64,000 nucleotides of DNA, taken from positions 1 to 64,000 of the forward strand of contig JBCDFR010000002.1 of NCBI GenBank assembly GCA_039177505.1, written 5' to 3'. The stretch is from JABSQH01 sp039177505. Lineage in GTDB: Bacteria > Actinomycetota > Acidimicrobiia > Acidimicrobiales > Ilumatobacteraceae. The notes below the pieces were generated by a model. That model did not search any database. It saw only the letters and a program-made list of their open reading frames with translations, and was not told where the DNA came from. Below, one piece after another: positions 53,599-63,099 of the stretch (position 1 is the first letter of the stretch; each line of letters starts with the position of its first letter). The position numbers and the translations under genes are program-made.

Positions 53599-54204
53599 TC
53601 ACGTCGGCGGTGCGTCGATGTCGATCGACGGCGTGATCCGCAAGCCGTCCTCGAGCGCTTCGACCACGTCGGGTCCAGGGATGAACTCGGCGATCGGTGG
53701 GAGGTCATCGAGCGAGCGCAGACCGAGGCGTTCGAGAAACGTCGGCGTCGTGCCGTACAGAATCGCCTGACCCGGCCCCTCGTCGCGTCCGACTTCGTCG
53801 ACGTAGCCACGAGCGGCCAGTGTGCGCAATACACCGTCGGGATCGACACCGCGGATCGCGGCGACCTGGGCCCGCGAAATCGGTTGCTTGTAGGCGATGA
53901 TCGCCAGTGTCTCCAACGCCGCGCCTGAGAGCCGCGCCCGTTGGTCGTGCAACAAGAACCGCTCGACCCACGCCGTGTGGTCGGCCACCGTCTGCAATCG
54001 CAACCCTCCGGCGACGTGGACCAGCTCGAACCCGCGGTCGTCGTGACGGTAGGACGCGGCGAGATCGGCGCAGCACTGTTCGATTTCATCGATCGGGCGC
54101 TCGAGGAGCTGAGCCAGGAGCTCGGTGGGCACCGGGTCATGGGCGACAAGCACGATCGATTCGATCAACGCGCCGGTAGAAGGCTGGTCGGTGGTGCCAT
54201 CCAT
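53599..54204 (-). CDS. scpB: Segregation and condensation protein B
   Basis: 201 residues. Winged-helix protein: LESIVLVAHDPVP-type start (ESIVLVAHDPV here), ETLAIIAYKQPISRAQVAAIRGVD, and GRDEGPGQAILYGTTPTFLERLG are the recognisable ScpB blocks. ScpB forms a dimer bound to ScpA and SMC for chromosome segregation. Starts 3 bases after the scpA stop. Confidence 0.95.
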   Translation of the reverse strand: MDGTTDQPSTGALIESIVLVAHDPVPTELLAQLLERPIDEIEQCCADLAASYRHDDRGFELVHVAGGLRLQTVADHTAWVERFLLHDQRARLSGAALETLAIIAYKQPISRAQVAAIRGVDPDGVLRTLAARGYVDEVGRDEGPGQAILYGTTPTFLERLGLRSLDDLPPIAEFIPGPDVVEALEDGLRITPSIDIDAPPT

Positions 54205-54207
54205 GAC

Positions 54208-54984
54208 TCAGCCCTCGTAGGTATCGACGAGGACCGCGCCGCGGTCGAAGTCGTCGGTCGCGGTCCAGGTGATTGCGATATCACCGAATCGCTCGGACTG
54301 GTTCAGCTCGACGGCACCTTGCTTGAACAGTTCGAGCACGGCGAGGAACCGAACGATCACTTCGATCCGATCGACAAGTGCGTCGGTCAGTCGACGGAAC
54401 GAAATGCGTCCGACTCGCGGCAGCTCATCGACCAGTTCAGCGACCGCGTCGGCGACCGTCACCGTGATCGGCGTCACGTGGTGCAGGTCGACGACCGGGG
54501 CCGGCGGCGGTGTCAGGGCACGAATCGCCGCATTCCGCAGGCGAGTCAGACTGGTGCCCTCCAGCAGGTCAGGAGCGATCCGGTCGAAGCGTTCGTCGGG
54601 GCCGACCTGGCGCGGAAAGCATCGGTCGGCGTCGTCGGCGAGTTCGGCGAACACCGATGCCACGTCCTTGAACGTCTTGGCTTCGAGCAGCCGCGCCAGG
54701 AGCAGGTCGCGCTCTTCCCACAGCGCCAACTCTTCGTCGAGATCGACGTCGCCCTGATCGGGCAGCAGTCGCCGCGCCTTCAGCTCGACCAGCGTCGCCG
54801 CGATGAGGACGAACCCTGTGGCCACGTCGAGATCAAGTTCTTGCATCCGCTCGATCTCGGTGATGTACGCATCGACGATCGTCACCAGGTTGATCTCGTA
54901 GATGTCGACCTGCTCGGCCAGAATCAACTGGAGCAACAGGTCGAACGGCCCCTCGTACACGGGCGTGGCAACTTCGACGGCCAT
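54208..54984 (-). CDS. scpA: Segregation and condensation protein A (kleisin)
   Basis: 258 residues. YEGPFDLLLQLILAEQVDIYEI at the N-terminus is the ScpA signature that binds the SMC neck; ELKARRLLPD and the C-terminal winged helix region follow. Gene is divergent from trpS, with only about 50 bases between starts. It heads a same-strand run of genes that continues, with gaps under 75 bases, to the GT4 gene at 44.6 kb. Confidence 0.95.
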   Translation of the reverse strand: MAVEVATPVYEGPFDLLLQLILAEQVDIYEINLVTIVDAYITEIERMQELDLDVATGFVLIAATLVELKARRLLPDQGDVDLDEELALWEERDLLLARLLEAKTFKDVASVFAELADDADRCFPRQVGPDERFDRIAPDLLEGTSLTRLRNAAIRALTPPPAPVVDLHHVTPITVTVADAVAELVDELPRVGRISFRRLTDALVDRIEVIVRFLAVLELFKQGAVELNQSERFGDIAITWTATDDFDRGAVLVDTYEG

Positions 54985-55036
54985 CGCGTCAAACTACCGG
55001 GCCCAACCAGCGCGATCGGGGTATCGTCGGCGCCCC

Positions 55037-56047
55037 ATGAGCGCTCCGTCGATCCCCAGGGTGCTGTCGTGCATGCAACCCACCGGTGATGTCCACCTCG
55101 GCAACTATCTCGGGGCGCTGCGCAACTGGGTCGCCGGGCAGGACCGGTACGACGCGTTTCACGGCATCGTCGACCTGCATGCGTTGACCGTGATCGAAGA
55201 GCCCGGGATCATCGGTCCGCAGACCGTCGAGCTGGCCGCCATGCTGTTTGCGGTCGGGCTCGACCCCGACCGCGCCACCGTCTTCGTGCAAAGCCACGTT
55301 CCCGAGCACAACCAGCTCGGCTGGATCATGGAGTGCACGGTGTCGTACGGCGAGCTGTCGCGGATGACGCAGTTCAAGGACAAGACGGCCAAGCGGCACA
55401 ACGAGTTCATCTCCGGAGGGCTGTTCACCTACCCGGCGCTGCAGGCCGCCGACATCTTGCTGTACGACGCCAACGAGGTGCCGATCGGCGACGACCAGCG
55501 CCAACATGTCGAGATCACCCGCGATGCCGCGATTCGCTTCAATCACCGCTTCGGCGACACCTTCGTCGTTCCCCAAGCGGTCACCCCGGCAGCCGGGGCG
55601 CGCGTGATGAGCCTGCAGGACCCGACGGCCAAGATGTCGAAGTCCGACGACTCCGATGCCGGCTGCGTGTACGTCGTCGACGAGCCCGCTGCGGTCCTGA
55701 AGAAGTTCAAGCGCGCGGTTACCGATTCCGACACCGGCGCCGACGCGGTCCGTTTCGACCGCGACGCGAAACCGGGGGTCGCCAATCTGCTGGAGATCAA
55801 CGCGGCGATCACCGGTCGCTCCCCTTCCGATGTCGCCGACGATTACGAGCAATACGGCAAGCTCAAGGTCGACACCGGCGAGGCGGTTGTCGCTGCACTC
55901 GAGCCGATCCGCGCTCGCTACATCGAGCTGCTCGACGATCGAGGCGAACTCGCACGGCTGTTGCGCGTTGGCGCCGACAAGGCCCGGGAGGTCGCGACCA
56001 CAACGCTCGATCGCGCCCAACGCGCGATCGGCATGCTCCCGGCCTGA
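55037..56047 (+). CDS. trpS: Tryptophan-tRNA ligase
   Basis: 336 residues from ATG 55037. Class I motifs: PTGDVHLGNYLGAL (HIGH equivalent) at residue 15-28 and AKMSKSDDSDAG (KMSKS). DLHALTV and the tryptophan-site YPALQAADILLYD are standard. The only + strand gene between 50 and 64 kb: it interrupts the leftward run that otherwise joins the HD/xerD group to scpA. Confidence 0.97.
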   Translation: MSAPSIPRVLSCMQPTGDVHLGNYLGALRNWVAGQDRYDAFHGIVDLHALTVIEEPGIIGPQTVELAAMLFAVGLDPDRATVFVQSHVPEHNQLGWIMECTVSYGELSRMTQFKDKTAKRHNEFISGGLFTYPALQAADILLYDANEVPIGDDQRQHVEITRDAAIRFNHRFGDTFVVPQAVTPAAGARVMSLQDPTAKMSKSDDSDAGCVYVVDEPAAVLKKFKRAVTDSDTGADAVRFDRDAKPGVANLLEINAAITGRSPSDVADDYEQYGKLKVDTGEAVVAALEPIRARYIELLDDRGELARLLRVGADKAREVATTTLDRAQRAIGMLPA

Positions 56048-56075
56048 CGCTCTCGCGGCTCGGACGTCCACGCCG

Positions 56076-56098
56076 GCGCCATCCCGCGAAGGTGGCGC
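56076..56098. terminator. Inverted repeat after trpS, facing the HD-domain gene end
   Basis: GCGCCA (56076-56081) and TGGCGC (56093-56098) form a 6-bp stem with an 11-base loop, between the convergent ends of trpS and the HD gene. GC-rich, no T-tract. Confidence 0.35.
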
Positions 56099-56103
56099 GG
56101 TGG

Positions 56104-56586
56104 CTACGCATGGTCGGAAGCCTCGAGGTCCGGATACGCAGGACCGCGACCGGCAATTAGGTCGACCGTCACCGCGTCCGAGTCGCCTGCCGCAGCAAGC
56201 GCCGCCCCGATCTCCTCGTGGTCGTGATACGCACGAAAGCGGGGCGTGATCGGGCCAACCAGGGTGGCCAACACCCGTTGGAACGTTCCGAGGCGACACT
56301 CGACCTTGCCCACGTCGTGCAAGAGGGCGCCAGCCACCTCCGCTCGGGTGGCGTCGGGTCGGCGTGCGACAAAGCGGCGGGCGACCGCAGCTGAGTGCCG
56401 GCGGTCGCGGTTGTCCATCTGCACCCAGAGTCGCCGTTCGCTCGGCAACAAGTGATCAGCGGCCCATACCTCGTCGTCGACCCCGGGCGGCGTCGGCGGC
56501 AGCGACGTGACGAAACGGGCCGCGAGATGGCCGACCTTCACCGGGACACGCACCAAGCGCGGCGCAGGGCGAGACTCGGCGTTCAC
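56104..56586 (-). CDS. HD-domain protein (phosphohydrolase-like)
   Basis: 160 residues from GTG 56586. The GTG overlaps the xerD stop (GTGA). It begins like a small HDIG protein: RRHSAAVARRF gives the first His, ALLHDVGKVECRLG the His-Asp metal pair with K, and the end DHEEIGAALA has the third His region. Such proteins hydrolyse nucleotides or sense alarmones. It is the last gene of the pyrG-NUDIX-xerD chain. In mycobacteria the equivalent place after xerD holds a ParA gene, from memory. Confidence 0.82.
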   Translation of the reverse strand: MNAESRPAPRLVRVPVKVGHLAARFVTSLPPTPPGVDDEVWAADHLLPSERRLWVQMDNRDRRHSAAVARRFVARRPDATRAEVAGALLHDVGKVECRLGTFQRVLATLVGPITPRFRAYHDHEEIGAALAAAGDSDAVTVDLIAGRGPAYPDLEASDHA

Positions 56587-57509
56587 AGTGTCGCTCGCGG
56601 GTGCGCAGAGCGGTACACATCGAACAGGCGCTCCTGGCTGACTCGGGTGTACACCTGGGTGGTCGAGATCGATGCATGTCCCAGCATCTCCTGCACGATT
56701 CGCAGATCGGCACCGTGGTCGAGCAGGTGAGTCGCACACGAATGGCGCAGCACGTGCGGCGACAGATCGCCCGTCAGCCCGGCGCGCGCTGCACGTTGCT
56801 TCACGATGTTCCATGCCGCTTGCCGGCTCAGGCGTCCACCGCGCTGATTGAGAAACACGGCGTCCGCATCGTCACGGCGACGCCAGCGCTCAGGAACGAA
56901 CGCCACCCGGCCGTCTGTCTCGAACCAGGCATCGAGGGCCCGCGCCGCCGAACCGCCATACGGCACGATCCGTTCTTTGGCGCCTTTGCCGAACAGGCGC
57001 ACGAGACGCTGCTCGGTGTCGAGGTCGCCAATCGACAGACCTACCGCTTCGGAGATGCGGGCGCCGGTGGCGTACAGCAACTCCAACAACGCAAGATCGC
57101 GACGACCGGGAGGATCATTGGGAGCGGCCGCTGCGAGCAGGCGCTCGACCTCGTCCTCGGTGAGTGGCTTGGGAAGACCGGTGGGAACGCGCACTCCTTC
57201 GAGGTCGGCAGTCGGATCGTCACTGCGATAACTCTCGATGGCCAAGAATCGATGCAACATACGAATCGCCGCCAGCTGGCGAGCCAACGTCGAGGTGGCG
57301 ACGCCGGAATGACGACGGGCGTCGACGAACTCGACCAGCTCGGCGCGATCGACCCGCTCGATCGATGAACCGCGCTCTGCGAGCCACTGCGAGTACGCCC
57401 GCAGATCGCGCCGATACGCGGTCAGTGTGTTGGGCGATCGGCCCTTCTCGGCGAGCATCCAGGCGAGGAATTCCTCGACCTCCAGCGGAAGCTCGGCGGT
57501 AGCGGTCAC
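56583..57509 (-). CDS. xerD: Site-specific tyrosine recombinase XerD
   Basis: 308 residues. SAM-like core-binding domain (residues 10-95), then the catalytic domain with LYATGARISEAVGL (Arg I), HVLRHSCATHLLDHGADL (His-x-x-Arg), GHASISTTQVYTRVS (His and nucleophilic Tyr). The length and the NUDIX/pyrG neighbourhood fit chromosomal XerD used in dimer resolution, not an integron or phage integrase. Overlaps the NUDIX gene by 4 nt. Confidence 0.95.
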   Translation of the reverse strand: MTATAELPLEVEEFLAWMLAEKGRSPNTLTAYRRDLRAYSQWLAERGSSIERVDRAELVEFVDARRHSGVATSTLARQLAAIRMLHRFLAIESYRSDDPTADLEGVRVPTGLPKPLTEDEVERLLAAAAPNDPPGRRDLALLELLYATGARISEAVGLSIGDLDTEQRLVRLFGKGAKERIVPYGGSAARALDAWFETDGRVAFVPERWRRRDDADAVFLNQRGGRLSRQAAWNIVKQRAARAGLTGDLSPHVLRHSCATHLLDHGADLRIVQEMLGHASISTTQVYTRVSQERLFDVYRSAHPRATL

Positions 57510-58093
57510 GGGGCGCGTACGGTCCGTTCATCGCCGTCTCCGGCATGCAGCACACGCTCGGCGAGGAGGAGCCCGGTGACGGTCTTGGCATCGGCGATCT
57601 CGCCGGAGAGCACCATGGCGATGGCCTCGTCGAGAGGCACCCGGCGCACCTCCATGTATTGCTCCTCGGGACCCTGGCGGTCATCGGCGACGTCGGTGCA
57701 GTCGGTAGCGAGATAGATCGTCGTGATCGAGTCGGTCATCCCCGGCGACGGGTAGATCTCGGTCAGGAGTTGCATCGTCCCGGCCGCCAACCCTGCCTCT
57801 TCGGCGAGTTCGCGGTGAGCAACGTCGTCGGTCGACTCGCCCTCGATGTCGCGCATCCCAGCGGGTATCTCGATCACCGTCCGCTCGTACGGCGGCCGGT
57901 ATTGCCACACGAGCACCACGAACGGGTTGCCTTCGGCGTCGAACAGCACGGGCACGACCCCGACCGCCCCCGGGGAGCGGACGATGTCGCGGGTGAACGG
58001 GGTACCGTCGGGCGCCTCGAACTGGGCGCGTGCAACGTGCCACACGTACCCCTCGTGCACCGCCGATTCGGACCGGCGGCGAAATCCGCTCAC
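57506..58093 (-). CDS. NUDIX hydrolase (ADP-ribose pyrophosphatase type)
   Basis: 195 residues. Full Nudix box near residue 80: the G of IPAGMRDIEGE followed by HRELAEEAGL, with the metal-binding Glu pair EE. Upstream VLVWQYRPPYERTVIEIPAG is the ADP-ribose pyrophosphatase signature. It would hydrolyse ADP-ribose or related nucleoside diphosphates. Overlaps pyrG by 4 nt and xerD by 4 nt. Same order as in mycobacteria. Confidence 0.92.
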   Translation of the reverse strand: MSGFRRRSESAVHEGYVWHVARAQFEAPDGTPFTRDIVRSPGAVGVVPVLFDAEGNPFVVLVWQYRPPYERTVIEIPAGMRDIEGESTDDVAHRELAEEAGLAAGTMQLLTEIYPSPGMTDSITTIYLATDCTDVADDRQGPEEQYMEVRRVPLDEAIAMVLSGEIADAKTVTGLLLAERVLHAGDGDERTVRAP

Positions 58094-59799
58094 GTGAGCG
58101 GCGCGTTGATGTCGACGTCGGCGACCACCGGATCGACAACACCTGTTGGCGCTGCTGGCTCACCGGCGCGTCGCCGCTCGAGGGCCGCGGCGACGAACTC
58201 TCTGAACAACGGGTGCGGCCGATCCGGCCGACTCTTGAACTCGGGATGAGCCTGTGTGCCGATCCAGAACGGATGGCCCGGGAGCTCGATGAACTCGACC
58301 AACCGGTTGTCCGGCGAGGTCCCCGAGCACCACAACCCACCCGATTCGAGTTGGCTGCGGTACTGCTCGTTGAACTCGTAGCGGTGGCGGTGACGTTCAC
58401 TCACCACCGGCTCACCGTAAGCGCCAGCGACCTGTGATCCGGCGGCCAACACGGCGTAGTACGCGCCGAGGCGCATCGTGCCGCCTTTGTCCTCGATCCC
58501 CCGCTGCTCGAGCATGAGATCGATTACCGGATGCTGCGTGGTCGGATCGAACTCGGTCGAGTTGGCATCGGCCAGGCCGACGACGTCGCGTGCGAACTCG
58601 ATCGTCATCGCCTGCAGCCCGAGACAGAGCCCGAGACACGGCACGCCCTGTTCGCGGGCGTACCGTGCGGCGGCGATCTTGCCTTCGACTCCGCGGTACC
58701 CGAACCCACCTGGGATCACGATGCCGTCGAGCTGGCCGAGCTCGCCATCGGCGAGGAGTCCCTCGACGTGTTCGGATTGGATCCACTCGATCTCGGCCGC
58801 GGCGCCGTGATGGAAACCGGCGTGCTTGATGCTCTCCACGACCGAGAGGTACGCGTCGGGTAGTTCGATGTACTTGCCGATGAGGCCGATCCGCACCGGT
58901 TCGACGGCGGCGTCGACCTTGGCAACGACCTCTTCCCAGGGGCGAAGATCCGGTTCGGCATCGATGCGCAGCACGTCGCACACATACCCGTCGAGGCCCT
59001 CTTCGTGGAGGATCAACGGCAGCTCGTAGATGTTCTTCGCGTCGGCGGCGTTAACCACGGCGCTCGCCTCGACGTCGCACAGATTCGAGATCTTGCGCTT
59101 CAGTTCGTCAGACAGCGGCTCCTCGCTGCGACAGACGATGGCGTCGGGTTGGATCCCCCGGCTACGCAACTCGGTCACGCTGTGTTGGGTGGGCTTGGTC
59201 TTCTGTTCGCCTGACGGTCCGATGAACGGCACCAACGTCACGTGCAGATAGCACACGTTGTCGCGTCCGACGAGGTTACGGAACTGCCGGATCGCCTCGA
59301 GGAACGGGAGAATCTCGATGTCGCCGACGGTGCCACCCACCTCGGTGATGACCACGTCGACATCGTGGCGAGCAAGCCGCTCGACGCGCCGCTTGATCTC
59401 GTCGGTGATGTGCGGGATCACCTGCACCGTCTTGCCGAGGTAGTCCCCGCGGCGTTCGGCCGCCAACACGGTTTGGTAGATCGAGCCGGTGGTGGCGTTG
59501 GAGTTGCGCGACAAGTTCTCGTCGATGAACCGCTCGTAGTGGCCGAGGTCGAGGTCGGTCTCCCCGCCGTCGTCGGTGACGAACACTTCACCGTGTTCGA
59601 AGGGATTCATCGTGCCCGGGTCGATGTTGATGTAGGGATCGAGCTTCTGCAGCGTGACCCGTAGCCCCCGCGCCTTCAGCAGACGACCGAGCGATGATGC
59701 GGTCAAGCCTTTGCCCAGTGAACTCGCGACACCTCCAGTCACGAAGATGTGCTTGGTCGCCGTCTCGGCAGACCCGTCGCTGGGGGGTGGGAGGGTCAT
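58090..59799 (-). CDS. pyrG: CTP synthase
   Basis: 569 residues from ATG 59799; the frame extends upstream but CTP synthase starts at KHIFVTGGVASSLGKGL a few residues in. Synthetase domain: KLDPYINIDPGTMNP, GHYERFIDE, EVGGTVGDIE. Glutaminase domain: CLGLCLGLQAMTIEFARDV with the nucleophile Cys, HPEF with catalytic His/Glu near the end. Makes CTP from UTP, ATP and glutamine. Overlaps the NUDIX gene by 4 nt. Confidence 0.97.
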   Translation of the reverse strand: MTLPPPSDGSAETATKHIFVTGGVASSLGKGLTASSLGRLLKARGLRVTLQKLDPYINIDPGTMNPFEHGEVFVTDDGGETDLDLGHYERFIDENLSRNSNATTGSIYQTVLAAERRGDYLGKTVQVIPHITDEIKRRVERLARHDVDVVITEVGGTVGDIEILPFLEAIRQFRNLVGRDNVCYLHVTLVPFIGPSGEQKTKPTQHSVTELRSRGIQPDAIVCRSEEPLSDELKRKISNLCDVEASAVVNAADAKNIYELPLILHEEGLDGYVCDVLRIDAEPDLRPWEEVVAKVDAAVEPVRIGLIGKYIELPDAYLSVVESIKHAGFHHGAAAEIEWIQSEHVEGLLADGELGQLDGIVIPGGFGYRGVEGKIAAARYAREQGVPCLGLCLGLQAMTIEFARDVVGLADANSTEFDPTTQHPVIDLMLEQRGIEDKGGTMRLGAYYAVLAAGSQVAGAYGEPVVSERHRHRYEFNEQYRSQLESGGLWCSGTSPDNRLVEFIELPGHPFWIGTQAHPEFKSRPDRPHPLFREFVAAALERRRAGEPAAPTGVVDPVVADVDINAPLT

Positions 59800-59884
59800 T
59801 GCTGGGCCTCGCTCCGGGTGCAATCGATCGACAACACGACGGGATCTCACCATACCGCCGTCGCGCCGCCTACCGTGGAACCCG

Positions 59885-61471
59885 TCAGGACAACAACTCG
59901 CGCGCGTGTGTTCGCGCCGAGTCGCTGACCGATCCCGACAGCATGCGCGCGATCTCGTCGATGCGCTCGTTGGCATCGAGTTCGTTGGCGTTGGCATAGG
60001 TTTGGCCGCGTTCGACTCGCTTGGTCACCGTCACGTGGCGATCAGCGCCAGCGGCCACCTGAGCGAGATGCGTGACCACCAACACCTGATGGTGCCGCGC
60101 CAATCGACTCAACGCATCGGCCACCGCCTGGGCGGCGGCGCCGCCGATGCCGGCGTCGACCTCGTCGAACACGAGCGTGGCCGGGGGTTCGTCACCGTCG
60201 ATCGAGAGAACGAGTCGCAGTGCCAGCATCACCCGTGCGAGTTCGCCTCCCGACGCCACCTTCGACAGCGGCTGCGGCGGCGAGCCCGGATTGGCAGCCA
60301 GGAGGAACTCGACATGGTCGCCGGGGTGGTCGTCGTCGGTGCGCCCCACTCGTATCTCGAGCCGGGCGTCGCCCATGGCCAGTTCGGCCAAACGGGCCTG
60401 CACCGCCGCGGCCAGCTTCGGCGCAACGGCCCGGCGGTGCGCACCGACGCGCTCGGCGGCCGCGCGTTCTGCGCTGATCGCCACCGAACGCTCCCGGTCG
60501 AGCTCGCCTGCGCGTTGGTCGTAGCGCTCGAGTTCGGCGAGACGCTCAGCGGCCTCTTGGTGATACTCGATGACCGCAGCGAGGTCGTCACCGTATTTGC
60601 GACGAAGGTCGACCAACAGCTGCCGTCGCTCACGGACCGCGGCGAGATGGGCGGGATCGTCCTCGATCGATTCCGCGGTGTTGCGCAGCGCCACCGCCAC
60701 GTCGTCGAGCTCGGCAACCAACGCCGCGAGTCGCTCGTACTCAGCGCTGAACGGCGCCCGATTCACGATCGATGCGAGCGCCCGCCCGAGCGCATCGCGC
60801 GCCGCGTCGTCGCCAGCGATCGCCTGTACGGCGGCGCCTCCTGCGTCCTGATGCTCGACGGCGTCGGCCAACGTCGACTCGGTTTGTTCGAGCCCGTCAT
60901 CCTCGTCGGGTCCGATGATGGCGGCGGCATCGAGCTCTTCCACCTGATACCGCAACAGGTCGATCTCGCGCGCTCGCGCTCGCTCGTCCCCCCCGAGAGC
61001 AGCTAGCGCTGCATCGAGCTCGGTGAGGCGGGCCCGTGCTGCCCGCAGCGGGGCCAGATCGATGTTGCCGAACCGGTCGAGCGCGCCACGCTGACTGTCG
61101 ACCGACACCAGCCGTTGGTGCTGATGCTGACCGTGCAAATCGATCGTTTCGGAAGCGAGCCCGGCGAGCTCTCCTGCGGTTGCCGGCCGGCCGTCGACGT
61201 AGGCGCGGGAGCGGCCATCGGCGGGCACGACTCGGCTGAGGATCCGTTCACTGCCGTCGTGGTCGACGAACCGGCCGTCGACACGGGCTTCGGTCGCACC
61301 GTGGCGCACCGTGGTGGCATCGGCTCGGCCACCGACGAGCAGCTCGATCGCCTCGACCAGCATCGTCTTCCCGGCGCCGGTCTCGCCAGTCACTGCTGTC
61401 AGGCCCGGGCCGAATACCACGTCGAGTTGTTCGATGACGCCCAGACCTTCGAGATGGAGCTCGGTCAACAT
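59885..61471 (-). CDS. recN: DNA repair protein RecN
   Basis: 528 residues from ATG 61471. SMC-like ATPase: Walker A TGETGAGKTMLVEA near residue 30; Walker B/signature SGGELARVMLALR and VFDEVDAGIGG near the end; a long coiled coil rich in Glu/Arg between. RecN acts in double-strand break repair. Starts 28 bases after the nadK stop; order nadK-recN is typical of actinobacteria. Confidence 0.95.
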   Translation of the reverse strand: MLTELHLEGLGVIEQLDVVFGPGLTAVTGETGAGKTMLVEAIELLVGGRADATTVRHGATEARVDGRFVDHDGSERILSRVVPADGRSRAYVDGRPATAGELAGLASETIDLHGQHQHQRLVSVDSQRGALDRFGNIDLAPLRAARARLTELDAALAALGGDERARAREIDLLRYQVEELDAAAIIGPDEDDGLEQTESTLADAVEHQDAGGAAVQAIAGDDAARDALGRALASIVNRAPFSAEYERLAALVAELDDVAVALRNTAESIEDDPAHLAAVRERRQLLVDLRRKYGDDLAAVIEYHQEAAERLAELERYDQRAGELDRERSVAISAERAAAERVGAHRRAVAPKLAAAVQARLAELAMGDARLEIRVGRTDDDHPGDHVEFLLAANPGSPPQPLSKVASGGELARVMLALRLVLSIDGDEPPATLVFDEVDAGIGGAAAQAVADALSRLARHHQVLVVTHLAQVAAGADRHVTVTKRVERGQTYANANELDANERIDEIARMLSGSVSDSARTHARELLS

Positions 61472-61499
61472 GTCGGCGCGGTCAACAGTTTCTGGAAGA

Positions 61500-62345
61500 T
61501 CAGCGGTCGGCAAGCCCGAACTTGGCCTTCAGAATCTGGTGGTAGCGGTAAGCACCGAAGCGCACGAAGCTGGCTGTCGCTACCGAGGGCGTGCAACGCA
61601 CAAGGTCTCCGTCACCGAGTTCGGCGATCGGTTGGCCGTCGAGCGTCAGTTCGGCCGCGCGATGACCGCTCACCTCGATCTCGACCGTCTCGGATGGATC
61701 GAGGACCAGCGAGCGGTCGAACAGCATGTGCGGCGACACGGGCGTCAGCAGGATCGCGCGGTGACGCGGCGACACGATCGGACCGCGAGCCGAGAGCGAG
61801 TACGCCGTCGAGCCGGTTGGCGTCGCCACGATCAGGCCATCGGCTGCGTAGTACGTGAACGGCTCGCCGTCGATACGGGCGAGCAGCCGCACCGTGTGGC
61901 CGGCTTCGCCGTGCTCGATGACCGCCTCGTTCAAGGCTCGCCCGACGAAGGAGCCATTGGTGCTGACGTCGAGCATCATCCGTTCATCGAGGCGCCACTC
62001 TCCCGCTTCTGGGCCGAGCAGATATCCATCGAGTGCCTCGAGCATCCGCTCGGGTTCGACCTCTGTGAGGTACCCGAGCGCACCGAGGTTCACTCCGAGC
62101 ACCGGAACGGCCGCGCCATCGAGCAGCCGCACGCTGCGCAGCATGGTGCCGTCTCCACCCAAGCTGAGGACGAGGTCGGCATCGGCCAACGGCCGGTCGC
62201 TGGCGGTCTCCAACCCCAGCGCTGCTGCGTCTTCCGCGGGGGTCCAATGGTCGATGTCGTGGGCGCGGCACCATTGGATCGCCGTCTCGGCGCACGCCCG
62301 CGACGTTGGCCGATGATGATGTGCGATGATCGCCAGCGCCGTCAT
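61500..62345 (-). CDS. nadK: NAD kinase
   Basis: 281 residues. The G-G-D-G-T motif VLSLGGDGTMLRSVRLL at about residue 60, GVNLGALGYLTEV, and ATPTGSTAYSLSARGPIVSP are the standard NadK/PpnK landmarks. ATP-dependent NAD phosphorylation to NADP. Overlaps tlyA by 4 nt. Confidence 0.97.
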   Translation of the reverse strand: MTALAIIAHHHRPTSRACAETAIQWCRAHDIDHWTPAEDAAALGLETASDRPLADADLVLSLGGDGTMLRSVRLLDGAAVPVLGVNLGALGYLTEVEPERMLEALDGYLLGPEAGEWRLDERMMLDVSTNGSFVGRALNEAVIEHGEAGHTVRLLARIDGEPFTYYAADGLIVATPTGSTAYSLSARGPIVSPRHRAILLTPVSPHMLFDRSLVLDPSETVEIEVSGHRAAELTLDGQPIAELGDGDLVRCTPSVATASFVRFGAYRYHQILKAKFGLADR

Positions 62346-63091
62346 GACCCGCCCAGCTGCGGAGTGCGCACATGTACCAGGAATTCGCGGTTGCCGTCAG
62401 CGCCGGTGATCGGCGAGCTCATCCAGCCCGAGACCGTGCACCCGGCGGCGCGCGCCGCCTGATCGATCTCCGTGCGTACTCGATCGTGAATCACCGGATC
62501 GGTGATCACACCACGGCCGCGGCCGACCTCGGCGCGGCCGGCCTCGAATTGTGGCTTGACGAGCAGCACCATGTCACCGCCAGGCTCGCACAGTTCGACC
62601 AGTACGGGTATCACCAAACGCAACGAGATGAACGACAGATCACCGACGATCAGGTCGATGCGCGTCCCGATGTCGTCGACGGTGGTGTGACGGATGTTCT
62701 GGCGCTCGAGGTTGGTCACTCGCTCATCGACTCGCAGGCGTTCGTGCAGTTGTCCGTGCCCGACGTCGAGCGCCACGACCGATGCCGCTCCGTGCTGGAG
62801 CAGGCAGTCGGTGAACCCTCCGGTGGAAGCGCCGACGTCGAGCGCGTGGCGCCCGTGCACGTCGATGTCGAACCTCGCCAACGCTCCTTCGAGCTTGCGG
62901 CCGCCACGGCCCACGTAGCGCGGCGGCGGACCCTCGACGACCAGTGCGTCGCCTGCGGCGACTTGACGCGCCGGCTTGTCCGCTACGGCGCCATTAACCA
63001 GTACCCGCCGTTGGTCGATCAACGCAGCGGCAACAGTTCTACTGGTCGCCAGGCCGCGATCGACCAACGCCGTATCGAGCCGGCGGCGCAC
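62342..63091 (-). CDS. tlyA: 16S/23S rRNA 2'-O-cytidine methyltransferase TlyA
   Basis: 249 residues. S4 RNA-binding start RRRLDTALVDRGLATSR, SAM motif ALDVGASTGGFTDCLL, ALDVGHGQLHE, DLSFISLRL and LVKPQFEAGR are TlyA landmarks. Methylates rRNA at positions that favour capreomycin binding. Follows the phasin-like gene by 8 bases and couples to nadK. Confidence 0.96.
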   Translation of the reverse strand: MRRRLDTALVDRGLATSRTVAAALIDQRRVLVNGAVADKPARQVAAGDALVVEGPPPRYVGRGGRKLEGALARFDIDVHGRHALDVGASTGGFTDCLLQHGAASVVALDVGHGQLHERLRVDERVTNLERQNIRHTTVDDIGTRIDLIVGDLSFISLRLVIPVLVELCEPGGDMVLLVKPQFEAGRAEVGRGRGVITDPVIHDRVRTEIDQAARAAGCTVSGWMSSPITGADGNREFLVHVRTPQLGGS

Positions 63092-63099
63092 GTTCCCGA

